64,000 nt of DNA, taken from contig QANZ01034009.1 in assembly GCA_003254925.1 (NCBI GenBank), forward strand, positions 76,613 to 140,612, written 5' to 3'. A program made the position numbers and the translations under genes. A model generated the notes under the pieces. The model did not search any database and was not told where the DNA came from. It saw only the letters and a program-made list of their open reading frames with translations. The DNA comes from Chamaecrista fasciculata (taxonomy: Eukaryota; Streptophyta; Magnoliopsida; Fabales; Fabaceae). The stretch's first letter is position 1, and each line of letters begins with the position of its first letter. This document shows, in pieces, positions 51,716-63,627 of the stretch.

Positions 51716-54700
51716 TTAACAAAAACCCTCTTGAACTGAAATAGGATATAGTATTTGGTGTCTCTTGGACAAAATATATCTTTCTCTCAAGGAAGGTCTT
51801 TTGAGTAAAATTTCTAGCAGAATCCTCTTGATATATAAAAGCCATGAAGCTTTCTCCCTGAGCTTAAGAATGAAGTAGAAGAGCAATCTATAAAAAATCA
51901 ACAAGCAAACAAGAGCTCCCAAATCCCACCATTTAGAATAAGAATTTTGTATTCCAAGTGCATTTTGAAGGATCACTTCACCCTTTATCATGGGATCTCC
52001 AGGCACCAAAGGTTCAAATTCAAGTCCTATTAGATCATTCTTGAACTGACCCTGTGTTTTATGATAACAAAGAATCAGAATCATCACAAAACATTCAATT
52101 ACAACCCAAATTGTTCATGTCAACCTTTGAATAATGCATTAGAATATTAGACTAGTTCAGGAGGCATAAATATTTATACCTGTAATGACCATGCAGTGAA
52201 ACTTAAATAGGACATTGGGTAGCGCCAGAAGAACTTGGGGAGGTCTACCACCCTTCGAGATATGTTAGATGCCATCAACATTAATACCTGTATACACAAC
52301 CAAAAAAATGTTGTAAATTATGTATAGTGTGTAAAATATAGTCTCACGTTGTTTAGATCAAAGGAGAGCTAAGAGTTTATAAATAACATGTGAGAATGGG
52401 ATGTAAGTATATAAAGAGAAAGGTGAATGGTGCGCACATGAGAAGATTTTCTAAGACTTACATAATGTGTTTTAATAAGTCAATCGCGACATCAGTTTTC
52501 TCTTATATCTTTTTGGGTTTTTATCTTGACTGATTATATCTGTTGTTCTGATCCTTTTTTATAAGAATAAAAAAAGCTTTAGTTTTTGGGAGTTCCACTT
52601 CTATACACTAATCCTCGACAATGAGAAAGATCATGTAATAGGAATTAAATTTATGACAATGGGTATGAATTTGCTTACAGTAACAGCAGAAGCAGCTCCC
52701 ATAGCTAACAATAGGTTGGATACCAAAGCTGCAACAATCAAGATGCATCCTTCTATGATAGAAATACAGCAGAATAGGCTTATGCAGAAGTAGCAGTAAT
52801 GAGTGAAGCCTGGATGGAAATTCACCATTTGGTAAATTATGGTTCCTGAAGAGAGAGAAATTGCAACAACAAATGGGAATGATGAGAGGAAATTTGAGAG
52901 TACATAAACTCCTTCACCATAGTGCTTCCCAAACCTTTCACGACTGAAGACCTGCACAAAGAGAGGGTTAGTTTTTCTAAGACTTATATTATAAGATCAG
53001 TTTTTTTTTTTTTTTTTTTTTACCTTCAACTCCTCAAGGAAGAAGGGTAAGCCACCTATACACAATAAGATCATAAAGCCATAGATGAATCCATCACATT
53101 TGCCTCTTGACGAGATTGCTGTATTACTTTCTCCAATGTTGAAATATAAGAAACCAGCAGTTATTGATACCAATGTGAAGAATAAAAGGCGTAACCAGTA
53201 GTAACCAATGTCTCTGAACATGTTTAAGAATGATCGGTGAGTCAATGTGCAGAGCTGCTTTTTCCAGCTGGCTGTACAAGTCTTTGATTCAATGACTGGT
53301 TTTTCCTGAAATATATGATCATTCAATCAGTTTAGTTAGTCACTTTGGTGATGCTTTTAGAATTGTCCAGGGGCAAAGAGGATCAAAGTAAAGATAATTA
53401 TTAACTTAAATCACATTGACTGACTGACTGTTTTTTTCTTTCCAATTAGAAAAAAAAAGTTTGCCCCAAATAACTTAGATTTAACTTTTGATGTGATCTT
53501 TTGAAAAAAAAAAGTTACATAGACTTTAATAAAAAATGACACATGGAAACATCTTATGAATCGCATCTGACTGTTAGACAAGATTGCGTGTGACTGTTAG
53601 GCTAGACCTTGTTTAACAGTCAAACGCAAACGCAGTTCATGAAATATTCACATGTTACTTTTTTCTAAAATACAGGTAACCCGAAGGGCTATACTTTAAA
53701 AAACCCCATAGACAGAGCTATTTTTTTAACTCTACTTTATCACAATTTTCAATGAAAGTTGTTTAAAAATTGAAAATGAAAAACGGAAATGGGAAAGAGA
53801 GATGAGAGAGAAAGAAACAAAAAATGAGTAGCTCTGTCTATGCTTTGTTTCATAGCATTACCCTAACCAAAAAAAACAAAAGGAAATCACCTCAACACAT
53901 CACATTTGGGCATTTGGCCTATTCTAGAAAACCTTTTCTTCCAAGACCTTTATAGGAGTAAAATATTCCTAAAGTGCTCCTCAACTCATTAATTCAAGTA
54001 TATAAAGAGACGGAACACAGTTTAATTATTAGAGTTATCCAAATTCAGCCATTTTTGTTAAATAAATTGACAGAAAAAAAACGTTTTAGAGATCCCAAAT
54101 GCATTTAGTTATCCATTTTGTGTCGTTTCCATGCAAGTCAAATTACCCTTAAGACGATTTCTCTGTTCTTGTCTTTAGCATTTGTTGAATACTTGGAACT
54201 CTTGTAGTTCTTTACAAGTTCTGTTCTAATCTTCTCTGTTGTTGAGTTCAACACCAAATGGGATGATGATGATGATGTTGATGTACCCTGACCAGAAAAG
54301 TGCACCAACCATATAATTTAGAGGCAACAAAACAATCAAGAAGCAAAGTACTAAATGTTATTAATACTCACATTGATATTTATGGTTGCAATTCTGTCAA
54401 ACTCTGAGCTGACACAACGAAGGAAGTGCTCTGGAGGGTTTCTTCTTGTTGGACAAGGAAACCCTGCATCGGCAAAAAACTGAATTGGACGAACTCAGTT
54501 CAGAAACTTCCTTAAATAGCTTCATCCAAGTGTTAAATTTGAAACAAGAACTTATATTTGAGAAAACTATCGATTTAATCCTTGAATTATGTGGGTTTTG
54601 TTATTCTAGTTCTTCAATTTTGAAATGCTTGACTTATTTTCAAAAAATTCATAACTCAGTGCAATTTAGTCCCTCTAAGAACTGAGTTGTACATTGGTTA

Positions 54701-57262
54701 AGGTGTTGATGAATGGACTAACTTGTAACGAGTTATGATATTTCGAGAATTAAACCAAATATTTCAAAAACTCAGGGACTAAAATGACGATGCCGATATA
54801 GTCTAAAGACTAAAACATTAGTTTAGTTTTATTATTTTACCTTTACAGCCATTTTTCTTTCTCCAAAATACACAGTTTCACCCCCTGCAAGGAGGACTAG
54901 ATCATCAAAAAGATCAAACACTTCACTGCTTGGTTGGTGAATAGAGCAGATAACAATGCATCCATTGTAGGCTATATTTCTTAGAGACAAAATCACGTAG
55001 AAAGCTGATGCACTATCAAGCCCACTAGTGGGTTCATCAAGAAGCAGAACATGAGGTTGTGTAAGAATCTCAATGCTTATGCTAAGCCTTCTCTTTTCTC
55101 CATTGCTTATGCCTCTCAAATGCCAATTCCCAATTCTGGTATCTGCACAATCTTGGAGACCCATTTCACACAGTATCTTATTTACTACCTCATTGATTTC
55201 ATCACTGCTAGTATTCTCCGGAAGCCTCAAATTTGCTGCGTAAGTGAGGGTTTCCCTTACAGATAGAGTTCCCAATAAATGATCATCATCTTGAGTAACG
55301 TAAGACTGTAATAACATCAAAGATTTAGCTAGATTATATAACAATGAATGGACTAATGGTGAAATTGTGCATTTTGGCCAAGGTGTGACAGTAATTGTCT
55401 AGTGACTGTTGAACCATGTATTTGAACATCTCCTCTATCCTTTCTAACAATTATAACTTTTGGCCTACTTATGATATGCGAAAAAGTTGGGTAATGGGGT
55501 TCAAAAATCAAACTTTGGACTTTTCCTTATGTTCTTGGATGTCTAGAGTAACTGGCAGTAGTATCATCATCATGTATTGATAAGTAAATTCGTGAACATT
55601 TTGATTATGATTCTTTGATCTTCAAACATATTTATAATTTATTGTGATACTTACAACATTTCTGCAGTGTGAATTTCTATTATTCCCGTAGAGTAGGACC
55701 TTCCCTGTCATGTTAACATTGGTTGGGAGTCTCCCTGTTGAATTGTAAAAGTTCAAAAAAAAAAAGGTGATAAATTTGGAAGGTGAAGATTATTGGTCAA
55801 GAAAGCTTAAGATAGTGAAGATTACTAAAGCTAGTAGTACATGATTAAACAAACAGAAGAAAAAGTGCAGGAATGGTATCTTTTTTGCCGGCTCAAAATT
55901 CTAATATTTAGTTTAATTTACTATGAAAATCACAGAGAAAAATGCTTCTTTGTTATTATTATAATTACGTCTACACCTATGTCTTTTCGTTTATATTTTC
56001 AAGTGATGTGCAGCAAAAAGGAGTTAGGAAATTCTTAGAGTATGTTTTATATAAAAAAAAATCTATTTTAATTAAAATTTTATTTTTAATAATATTTACA
56101 AAATAAATTTGTTGTTCTAAAGTAAAAATTTTTAATGTTTATTTTTAAATAAAATTGATTTAAGTAACTAAAATATGTTTAAAAGGTTTTTTGTCTATAA
56201 AACTACAAAATTGCCTGAAATTGTTTTACGTAAATATAATGTTAAAAACGAATTTTTCAGTTTTTTTTCAATATGCTTTAATAATCATTTTCTAAAAATC
56301 ATTTTCTCTTGGTCTATACTAAATTTACTTTCAATCGTGTTTTACATCTTCAATCCCGAAACACATCTGATTTTACAATTTGTCCTAAATTTGAATAATG
56401 CATAATTTAGTAAAATTCCGGACGAATATTTTATTTTGATGGAGTATTACCATATCAAACACATATACAACATATATTTGTAATTTTATAATTTTGACAC
56501 ATGCAATAATTTTTTTTTTTTATAATTTTGACATGACAAAAGATAAAAAAAAATGACACATACGAATGTGTTATTTATAGATATTTGTAATTTTTTAAAT
56601 TTTTATCAGTATTTATCAATATTTTTTATTATCTCTTCAATTTTTGTCTATTACTAGAATTAAATATATATGATAATATACGCCGTGTTGTCATAAAATT
56701 TTAAAAATTTAGTGTATTGATGTATGTACATGTATCCTTGTTTGTGCTTCATAGATAAAATTCTCTATTTTCTACTTACTAATCTCTAAAATATGCATAT
56801 TTGTCTTGTTTTTATGAACTAGGATTAATGAATAACGAATAAAAAATATTCAGAAAACAAATATGCATACACTTGTAAAATCTCTAAAACATGTATACTT
56901 CCTGAAAACTAAAATTTCAGAGATGAATGAATAAGTTAAGAAGATTGATTTGGGTCCTGACAGTGTTAGAGATTGATTATCAAACATTTGAAGGGATTAC
57001 CAGCGAGTGCATCAAGCATGGTGGATTTTCCAGAGCCTGATGGGCCCATGAGGCCCATAATCCTGTTGGTTTCTGCATAACCACACAGCCCATTTAACAC
57101 TTTCTTTCTTGAACCGTTGCTACTAAAATCTGGCGCCACCACCGTTAAATCTTCCCACACCAAACACATTCCTCTATTTTCTTCACTCTCTCTATTTTCA
57201 TCAACCACCAATTCCATATCCATTTCCATAGCTAACATAACCTCTACCTCCATTGTCATCAT
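51716..57262 (-). CDS. ABCG half-transporter, ABCG15-like, proximal copy
   Basis: Plasma-membrane ABC half-transporter of the ABCG11/12/13/15 clade, members of which export cuticular and sporopollenin lipids. Exons in order: 57001-57262, 55655-55734, 54841-55305, 54372-54479, 54147-54287, 53024-53305, 52679-52951, 52180-52287, 51716-52051. They total 2055 bases, 684 residues (ABCG15 is about 691), and all phases fit. Walker [10 protein letters not shown] is at 73-81, Q-loop Gln119, signature ISNGE at 180-184, Walker B LLLDE at 201-205, H-loop His237. The transmembrane part begins near [14 protein letters not shown] and contains [11 protein letters not shown]. The tail KRPSL..SKRHQ..SVQEG matches ABCG15. 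The signature has Asn where Gly is usual. Intron 1 (1.27 kb), intron 3 and intron 5 carry inserted repeats. Confidence 0.92.
53306..54146. mobile_element. Repeat-filled fifth intron of proximal ABCG copy
   Basis: This intron is 841 bp, while the matching intron of the distal copy (61885-61959) is 75 bp. The extra sequence contains two inverted-repeat units: about 53535-53690 (GACACATGGAAACATCTTAT mirrored by the inverse of ATAAATATTCACATGTTAC-like sequence) and about 53685-53875 (CATAGACAGAGCTA mirrored by TAGCTCTGTCTATG). Both therefore arrived after the duplication, or were lost from the other copy. Confidence 0.5.
54537..54830. mobile_element. MITE in third intron of proximal ABCG copy
   Basis: Intron 3 is 361 bp here but 85 bp in the distal copy. 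The two align on both sides of an extra ~290 bp that is itself an imperfect inverted repeat. Left words TTTAATCCTTGAATTATG and GCAATTTAGTCCC are mirrored by AGGGACTAAAATGAC and CTAAAGACTAAAAC. Confidence 0.5.
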
Positions 57263-57300
57263 CTTTAGCTATTTATATATATATATATAAACATATATCT
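57263..57300 (-). promoter_or_regulatory. TATA-rich segment upstream of proximal ABCG start
   Basis: A run of TA dinucleotides (about 57271-57291) lies only 10-30 bases upstream of the start codon. It could be a TATA region with a very short leader or simply a microsatellite. The start codon itself is one of several in-frame ATGs at 57262, 57259 and 57253. Confidence 0.3.
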
Positions 57301-59668
57301 TTATGTGTCCAGCTATATACGAGTCAAATTAAAAAGACAGTTTTATTGTTCTTTATGACACAGTATGGGCTGGTGGTTTCTGCATCTTTAAGTTTTTGTC
57401 ACTGTCTCACTGCAATAATTGTGGAACTATAGATCTTGTGCTCTCTGGATAGTGGAAATGAATAATATATATTTTCATTGTGGTCAGGTTTGATTTCTAG
57501 AGCTTCTAAAAAGTCAAGCATTCATTTATCCGAACTAACTCTTTGTTTTTGGGTACAAAATGAAACTGGATAATGCAAGTTAAGAACACACTAGTCCAAT
57601 CATCACGGGTATAAATTTTCTTCTTATAAAGATATTTGCAGAAAACATGAAGTTATACTTGAGCTAGATCCGACGATTAAGCAAGCATGTGACTTTTGAG
57701 ATCTGGCAATGAATCCTATAGAGGCACAGAAAATTATAAAGTTGGGCTTCATTGGGTTCTATTATTTATATCATTATATATAATATATAATTATCTTTTT
57801 TATTTTTAAAAAATATATATTAAGAGAGAAAATCCGTGAACAGTTTTGAACCAATTAATGCTCTCTAGCTAGTCCCAAGTCTATACACCAAGAAACCAAT
57901 TAGAATTAAATGAATATCGGTATATAAATTTGATTGAGACTGATTCCAAAGTGTGATTGTTCAATTTGTGATAAGGGTCTCTTCTTTTGGATTGCTTTTG
58001 ATCTTGTGAGTTTAAAGTTTCATTTTGGGTTGTTGGGTATGGTTTATGTAATGAATGAAGTTATAAAATATTGCATGTTTATTATAGGCATCATTTATTA
58101 CTTTGCTTCTATTAATAGCAATGCTTCAAACGTAAATCCCGTTATACAATGGGAACATATCAAAATTTTTGGAGACATGAATGATGAAAAGTGAAAACTC
58201 TCTTGAGAAGATAATGCAAGAGCTCGTGGATTCATTCTTGAAAGCGATACTTCAGTGAATCTCTCTGACCAAAGAGGTGTAGACTGCATCTTCACATTGG
58301 GTACCACATCATTCACATCGTCATAAAAATGTTCAGTCTCTAGCTGTTCATCAGTTTCCACCGATAAAAAAAAAAAAAAAATCTTATGATGAACAATACA
58401 TAAAACTGAATTTTGACTAACTAATGGGCAGAGCAATTTCACAGATTGTACATATGTAGAGCTGCCAATATTTCATTATAGTTTTTGACTGTCCACTATA
58501 TTATTACATATTTCAAAAGGTGAATTGTCCCCGTCTCACAGCATTGTGGTAATTGGATTCACCTTTATTCAATTGAAGAGTGTGATCCATACGCTGTTTT
58601 GTTTCATACTTTAGTTACAATTAACAAAAATATCTTTTTGTCCTAATAACTTAATAAGAATATTAAGGAAAAACTATATAAAAAACTTTGCATTAACATT
58701 TGCACTATTCTTCCCTCATTTTCCAAAGATGGCTTCTTATTTTTTTAAAAAAAAGTAAAAATTTAAGTGGAATGCATCGCTATCCCATCAAAATTGAAAA
58801 AGATCTCTCAACATTATTTGAGAATTTATATATTATTCACAACTCTCATATCTATGATCTATCAAAAAATTCCAACTCTCAACTTTATAGGATAAGTAGT
58901 CAAATTTTAACTAAATATATCACTCCTTAATCCTTATTAGTTCAAAGATTGCTTCCCAAACAAGAAAAAACTAGCTAAGAATATTATTGTAACAAGTTAG
59001 AGAATTATATGGTAATGACTAATGAGTACAAAATTTTGAAAGAATGGTATCCAAAAAATTAGTTATATGGCCGAGGCCCAAAAACTGATTGTTGAGCCCG
59101 ATACTTCTAGAGTCATTACAATCTTGAATCTTGCAATCCAAAGATCTTACGTTCGTCTCAAGCAAGAAGAAATAGCAGAAGCAGCACCACCAACGATATA
59201 TATAAATTATAAACGCCTCAAACGCATACACTACGACTTTAGGATCTGGATTTCTGGAAGAATTAATGGCTCAATAGAAAAGACACATTGATGGATCCGC
59301 TGTAAAAGATGAAAAGAGATCCTCGTCTCACAGAAATTTGGTGTTCGATTCCATAGCAGGTTTTCTCTCTCCCTGTTATCAACTTAATATATATCTCCAT
59401 AAACACTTGTTCAAACTATTATCGAATGTATTGTAATCGTTCTTCGATTTATGCTACGACTTTATCGGCTACAGCAACAGATTACTACGTCTATTTGCCT
59501 ATTCACGTGCTTCAAATTAAAAATCCCTAGATTTATATGTCATAACTGATAGGACCTCAATAATCTTTACTAAATTGTATAGTTTATATATCTAAATCCT
59601 ACCACTTTCTTAAGAAACCTAGAGTGTTAATATTAAAGAAAAAAAAAAGATGGAATATATATAGCTCA
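57301..59668. other. Spacer between the two ABCG copies
   Basis: The left half is the upstream region of the proximal copy. From about 58386 the right half repeats the NTRC-side flank seen at 50566-50760. Two coding-like scraps are present: minus strand about 58200-58365 (TDEQLETEHFYDDVNDVV, then TPLWSERFTEVSLSR) and plus strand 59067-59291 (DTSRVITILNLAIQRSYVRL). Neither has a recognisable family, a proper start or a splice context. Confidence 0.45.
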
Positions 59669-60031
59669 TTATATGCCAAAAGTCCCATTCATTGTGTTTA
59701 TATCTTCCTCTGGAATTGATACAGCCAATTTCCTAAGAATTTGAAAGGATTCAAATCTTATACACAATTTTGATGCACTAGGTGCAAATAAATTGAAGGT
59801 GTGAAACATGAGTTCTTCCCTAGAGAGGACGTGGTTTCTGACATAAAAAAGTATAATCAAAGGGAATAGCATGCTAACTCCACAAACTAAGAAGTAGGAG
59901 AGCTAAATGGCTCTCGAACAAACAAGGGATTTAGAATTTGGTCATTTTTTTGTCTATTGGACAAAATACATTTTTTACTCAAGGAAGGTCTTTTGAGTAA
60001 AATGTCCATTAGGGCCGTCTTGGTATATAAC
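59669..60031 (-). pseudogene. Stranded 3' end of distal ABCG copy beyond the transposon
   Basis: The sequence left of the hAT-like element still aligns with the tail and 3' flank of the proximal copy. In the ABCG reading frame it continues with LLKRPSL and an ILSNRQ-like stretch, matching [18 protein letters not shown] in the proximal gene. The element at 60032-60736 has cut it off, so these codons should no longer be translated. Further left, CTTCCCTAGAGAGGAC and neighbouring words match the proximal 3' flank (about 51625). Confidence 0.6.
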
Positions 60032-60736
60032 CATAGTGTGAAAAACCGGACCGGACCGGGCAATCCGACCGGTGAACCGGAGCCCAGGCCGGTCTGGAGA
60101 TACTTTTATACCGATTTTTCGCTGACTCGGGTGAACCGGAAGTGAACCGCCTTCATTGAACCGGACTGGAATTTTGACAAAATTGTTGGAGCAAGGAATC
60201 AAACCCGGTACCCAATGCCTAAATGAGAAAGAAAATACCACTGCGCCAGCACTTGCGTTTGATAATATAATGCATTCTAAATAATTTATGGTAATTCTTT
60301 TGGGAAGTGGGAACCATTAAATTAAATTAACTATTATATGTTTTTCAATTTGTAGACTGGTGAACCGTGAACCGGTTTGACCCGCCAAAGTTTGCAAAAT
60401 TACATATTGACCCCAAAAAATTTTCAAAAAATTACAAATTAGTTCCTGGATACATATTATCTATGGACTAAAATGAAAACTTTAAAAAAAAGTTTGGGTA
60501 ATATGTAATTTTTACAAAACTTATTATGGTTAAAATTGCAAAATAGCTCCAAAGATACTAAATATTTAAATTATTGCAATATATTAATGTGTATTTAATG
60601 AATATGTATATTTGAAAATGTATTTTTTAAGTAAACCGGCTCACCCGGTTAAACCAGTGACCCAGCGGTTGAACCATTGAACCAGTGACCCGAGCCTTCC
60701 ACCGATTTGATGACCGGTCCGATTTTTTGCACTATG
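60032..60736. mobile_element. Non-autonomous hAT-like element in distal ABCG last exon
   Basis: The 705-bp insert begins CATAGTGTGAAAAACCGGAC and its other end in inverse reads CATAGTGCAAAAAATCGGAC, a clear terminal inverted repeat. TATATAAC flanks both sides (60024-60031 and 60737-60744). An 8-bp duplication is the hAT signature. The interior is rich in CCGG and AACCGG words near both ends and encodes no transposase. The empty site survives in the proximal copy near 51830. It sits inside the coding tail of the distal ABCG gene. Confidence 0.85.
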
Positions 60737-63627
60737 TATATAACAACGATGAAGCTCTCTCCCTGCTCTTAAGAATGAAGTAGAAGAGCAATCTATATAA
60801 TATCAATAAGCAAACGAGAGTTCCCAAGTCCCACCATTTAGAACAAGTAGTTTGTAATCCAAATTCTTTTTGAAGGATCACTTCACCCTTCATCTTAGGA
60901 TCTCCAGGCACTAGAGGTTCAAATTCAAGTCCTATCAGATCATTCTTCAGCTGACCCTGAGTTTTATGGCAATAAAGAGTCAAAATCAACACCATACATA
61001 CAACTCAAAGCTCATGTCAACATTTGAATGATGCATCAAAATAGTACTAGACCTGTATTGACCATGCAATGAAGCTTAGGTAGGACATTGGGTAGCGCCA
61101 AAAGAACTTGGGAAGGTCTTCCAGCCTTCTAAATACGTTAGATGCCATCACCATGAATACCTGTGTTTACAACCAGAAAAGGTTGATTTGATAGGACTTA
61201 TATATATGAATATGTAGAGGATGGTCTATAAATGGCTTACAGTAACAGCGGTAGCAATTCCCATGGCTAACAATAGGTTGGATACCAAAGCTGCAACAAT
61301 TAGCATGCAGCCTTCTGAGATAGCAAAAAAGCAGAATAGGTTTATGCAGAAATAGCAGTAATGAGCGAAGCCTGGATGGAAGTTCACCATGTGGAAAAGT
61401 ATGGTTCCTGAAGAGAGGGAAATCGCAAGAACAAATGGGAATGATGAGAGGAAATTTGAGAGTACATAAACGCCTTCACCGTAGTGCCTCCCAAACCTTT
61501 CACGAGTGAAGACCTGGTAATTCAGGGTCATGGAGGGGGTTAAGTTTTGAGTAGAAAGTAAGTTCACAAGTTTCTCTAAGACTTCTAAGATTAGTTTTGT
61601 ACCTTTAACTCCTCAAGGAAGAATGGTAAGCTTCCTACGCACAGGAAGATCATAAAGCCGTAGATGAATCCATCACATTTGCCTCTTGACAAGATTGCTG
61701 AATTACTTTCTCCAATGTTGAAATATAGGAAACCAGCAGTTACTGAAACCAAGATGAAGAATGAAATGCGTAACCAGTAGTAACCAATGTCTCTGAACAT
61801 GTTTAGGAATGATCGATGAGTCAATGTGTAGAGCTGCTTTTGCCAGCTGGCTGTGCAAGTCTTTGATTTAATGAGAAGCTTTTCCTGAAAAGATCCGTTT
61901 TAGATATTCGTAATGGACTGAGTTATCCATTTTATGTGATATATTGTAGGTCAGCTTACCATTTGGGTGACTGCTTTGGTCTTTTCTTTAGCATTTGTTG
62001 AATACTTGGAATTCTTGTAGTTTTTTATTAGTTCTGCCTTAATCTCCTCTGCGGTTGAATTAAAAAGAAAATGGGATGATGATGTTGATGTTGATGTACC
62101 CTGACCAGAAAAATGAACCGGCATATAAATAATTTAGAAGCAACAAAAAAATCTTGAAGCTGAGCCAAAAATGTTAGCCAAACAGCTTAGTATTAATACT
62201 AACATTGACATTTCCGGGCTGCCTTATGGTTGCAATACTGTCAAACTCTGAGCTGACACAACGAAGGAAGTGCTCTGGAGGGTTTCTTCTTGTTGGACAA
62301 GGGAACCCAGCATCGGCAAAGAACTGAATAGGACGAACTCTGTTCAGCAACTTCCTTAAATAACTTCATGCAAACATTAAATTTCAAATAAGAACTACAT
62401 TATTTTACCTTTACAGCCATTTTTCTTTCTCCAAAATATACAGTTTCACCCCCTGCAAGGAGGACTAGATCATCAAAAAGATCAAACACTTCACTGCTTG
62501 GTTGGTGAATAGAGCAGATAACAATGCATCCATTGTAGGCTATATTTCTTAGAGACAAAATCACGTAGAAAGCTGATGCACTATCAAGCCCACTAGTGGG
62601 TTCATCAAGGAGCAGAACATGAGGTTGTGTAAGAATCTCAATGCTTATGCTAAGCCTTCTCTTTTCTCCATTGCTTATGCCTCTCAAATGCCAATTCCCA
62701 ATTCTGGTATCTGCACAATCTTGGAGACCCATTTCACACAGTGTCTTATTTACCAGCTTTTTTATCTCATCTTTGGTCGTATTCGCAGGAAGCCTCAAAT
62801 TTGCTGCGTAAGTGAGAGTTTCCCTCACAGATAGAGTTCCCAAGAAGTGATCGTCTTGAGTAACGTAAGACTGTAATAACATCACATCTTTAATTAGATG
62901 ATATAATAATGTATGAATAATTGATGAAATTTTGTATAAAACTTTGGTGAATCTAATACACGAAAATTAGACTTTGGTTAAGTGGGTTCCAAAATCAGAC
63001 TTTGGCTTTTCTCCTTATGTTCTTGAACGTCTGGAGTAAGAGGTTTAATCATTCAATTATAATATGGCAGTGTAATCATCATATATTGCCAAGCCCTGAA
63101 TTTTTTTATTGAACTTTAACCTTATTCTTGTCTGACACATTTTGAATCATTTTGTTTATAGACCATTTAATCTTTAAACATTCTTCTAGAAGAAGTGATC
63201 GTCTTGAGTAACGTAAGACTGTAATAACATCACATCTTTAATTAGATGATATAATAATGTATGAATAATTGATGAAATTTTGTATAAAACTTTGGTGAAT
63301 CTAATACACGAAAATTAGACTTTGGTTAAGTGGGTTCCAAAATCAGACTTTGGCTTTTCTCCCTATGTTCTTGAACGTCTGGAGTAAGAGGTTTAATCAT
63401 TCAATTATAATATGGCAGTGTAATCATCATATATTGCCAAGCCCTGAATTTTTTTATTGAACTTTAACCTTATTTTTGTCTGACACATTTTGAATCATTT
63501 TGTTTATAGACCATTTAATCTTTAAACATTCTTCTAGTCATACTTACAACATCCATGGAGTCTGATCTTCTGTTTTTCCCGTAGAGTAGGATCTTCCCTG
63601 TCATTCTAACATTGGTTGGGAGTCTCC
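60732..63627 (-). CDS. ABCG half-transporter, distal copy (partial, tail-truncated)
   Basis: Tandem duplicate of the proximal ABCG15-like gene. The first exon, with Walker A, lies beyond the window. Exons seen: 63548-63627, 62409-62870, 62204-62323, 61960-62100, 61603-61884, 61241-61513, 61053-61160, 60732-60956. Lengths equal those of the proximal copy except exon 3 (one codon shorter) and exon 4 (four codons longer, IRQPGNVN against ININ). Signature ISNGE, Walker B LLLDE and the [11 protein letters not shown] membrane segment are intact, and no internal stop is seen. The last exon ends early: the stop TAG at 60732-60734 lies inside the inverted repeat of the hAT-like element, giving ...SSLLYT and removing about 38 tail residues present in the other copy. 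Intron 2 carries a 348-bp tandem duplication. It may still be functional. Confidence 0.88.
62842..63537. repeat. 348-bp tandem duplication spanning an intron-exon border
   Basis: Units 62842-63189 and 63190-63537 are nearly identical (two single-base differences noticed, near 63002/63350 and 63127/63475). Each contains, on the minus strand, intron sequence, the acceptor of ABCG exon 3 and the first 29 bases of that exon. The left unit holds the working acceptor. The right unit is a decoy inside the intron. The proximal ABCG gene has no such duplication. Confidence 0.93.

Noticed and set aside
55051..55266. 71-codon plus-strand frame, with a near-identical partner at 62619-62834
   Set aside because: Both are antisense to ABCG exon 3. 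Their conservation reflects the exon, not a second gene.
59067..59291. 74-codon plus-strand frame starting MAEAQKLIVEPD
   Set aside because: Looks mildly protein-like but has no recognised family, no exon context and lies in repeat-laden spacer. Noted only within the spacer entry.
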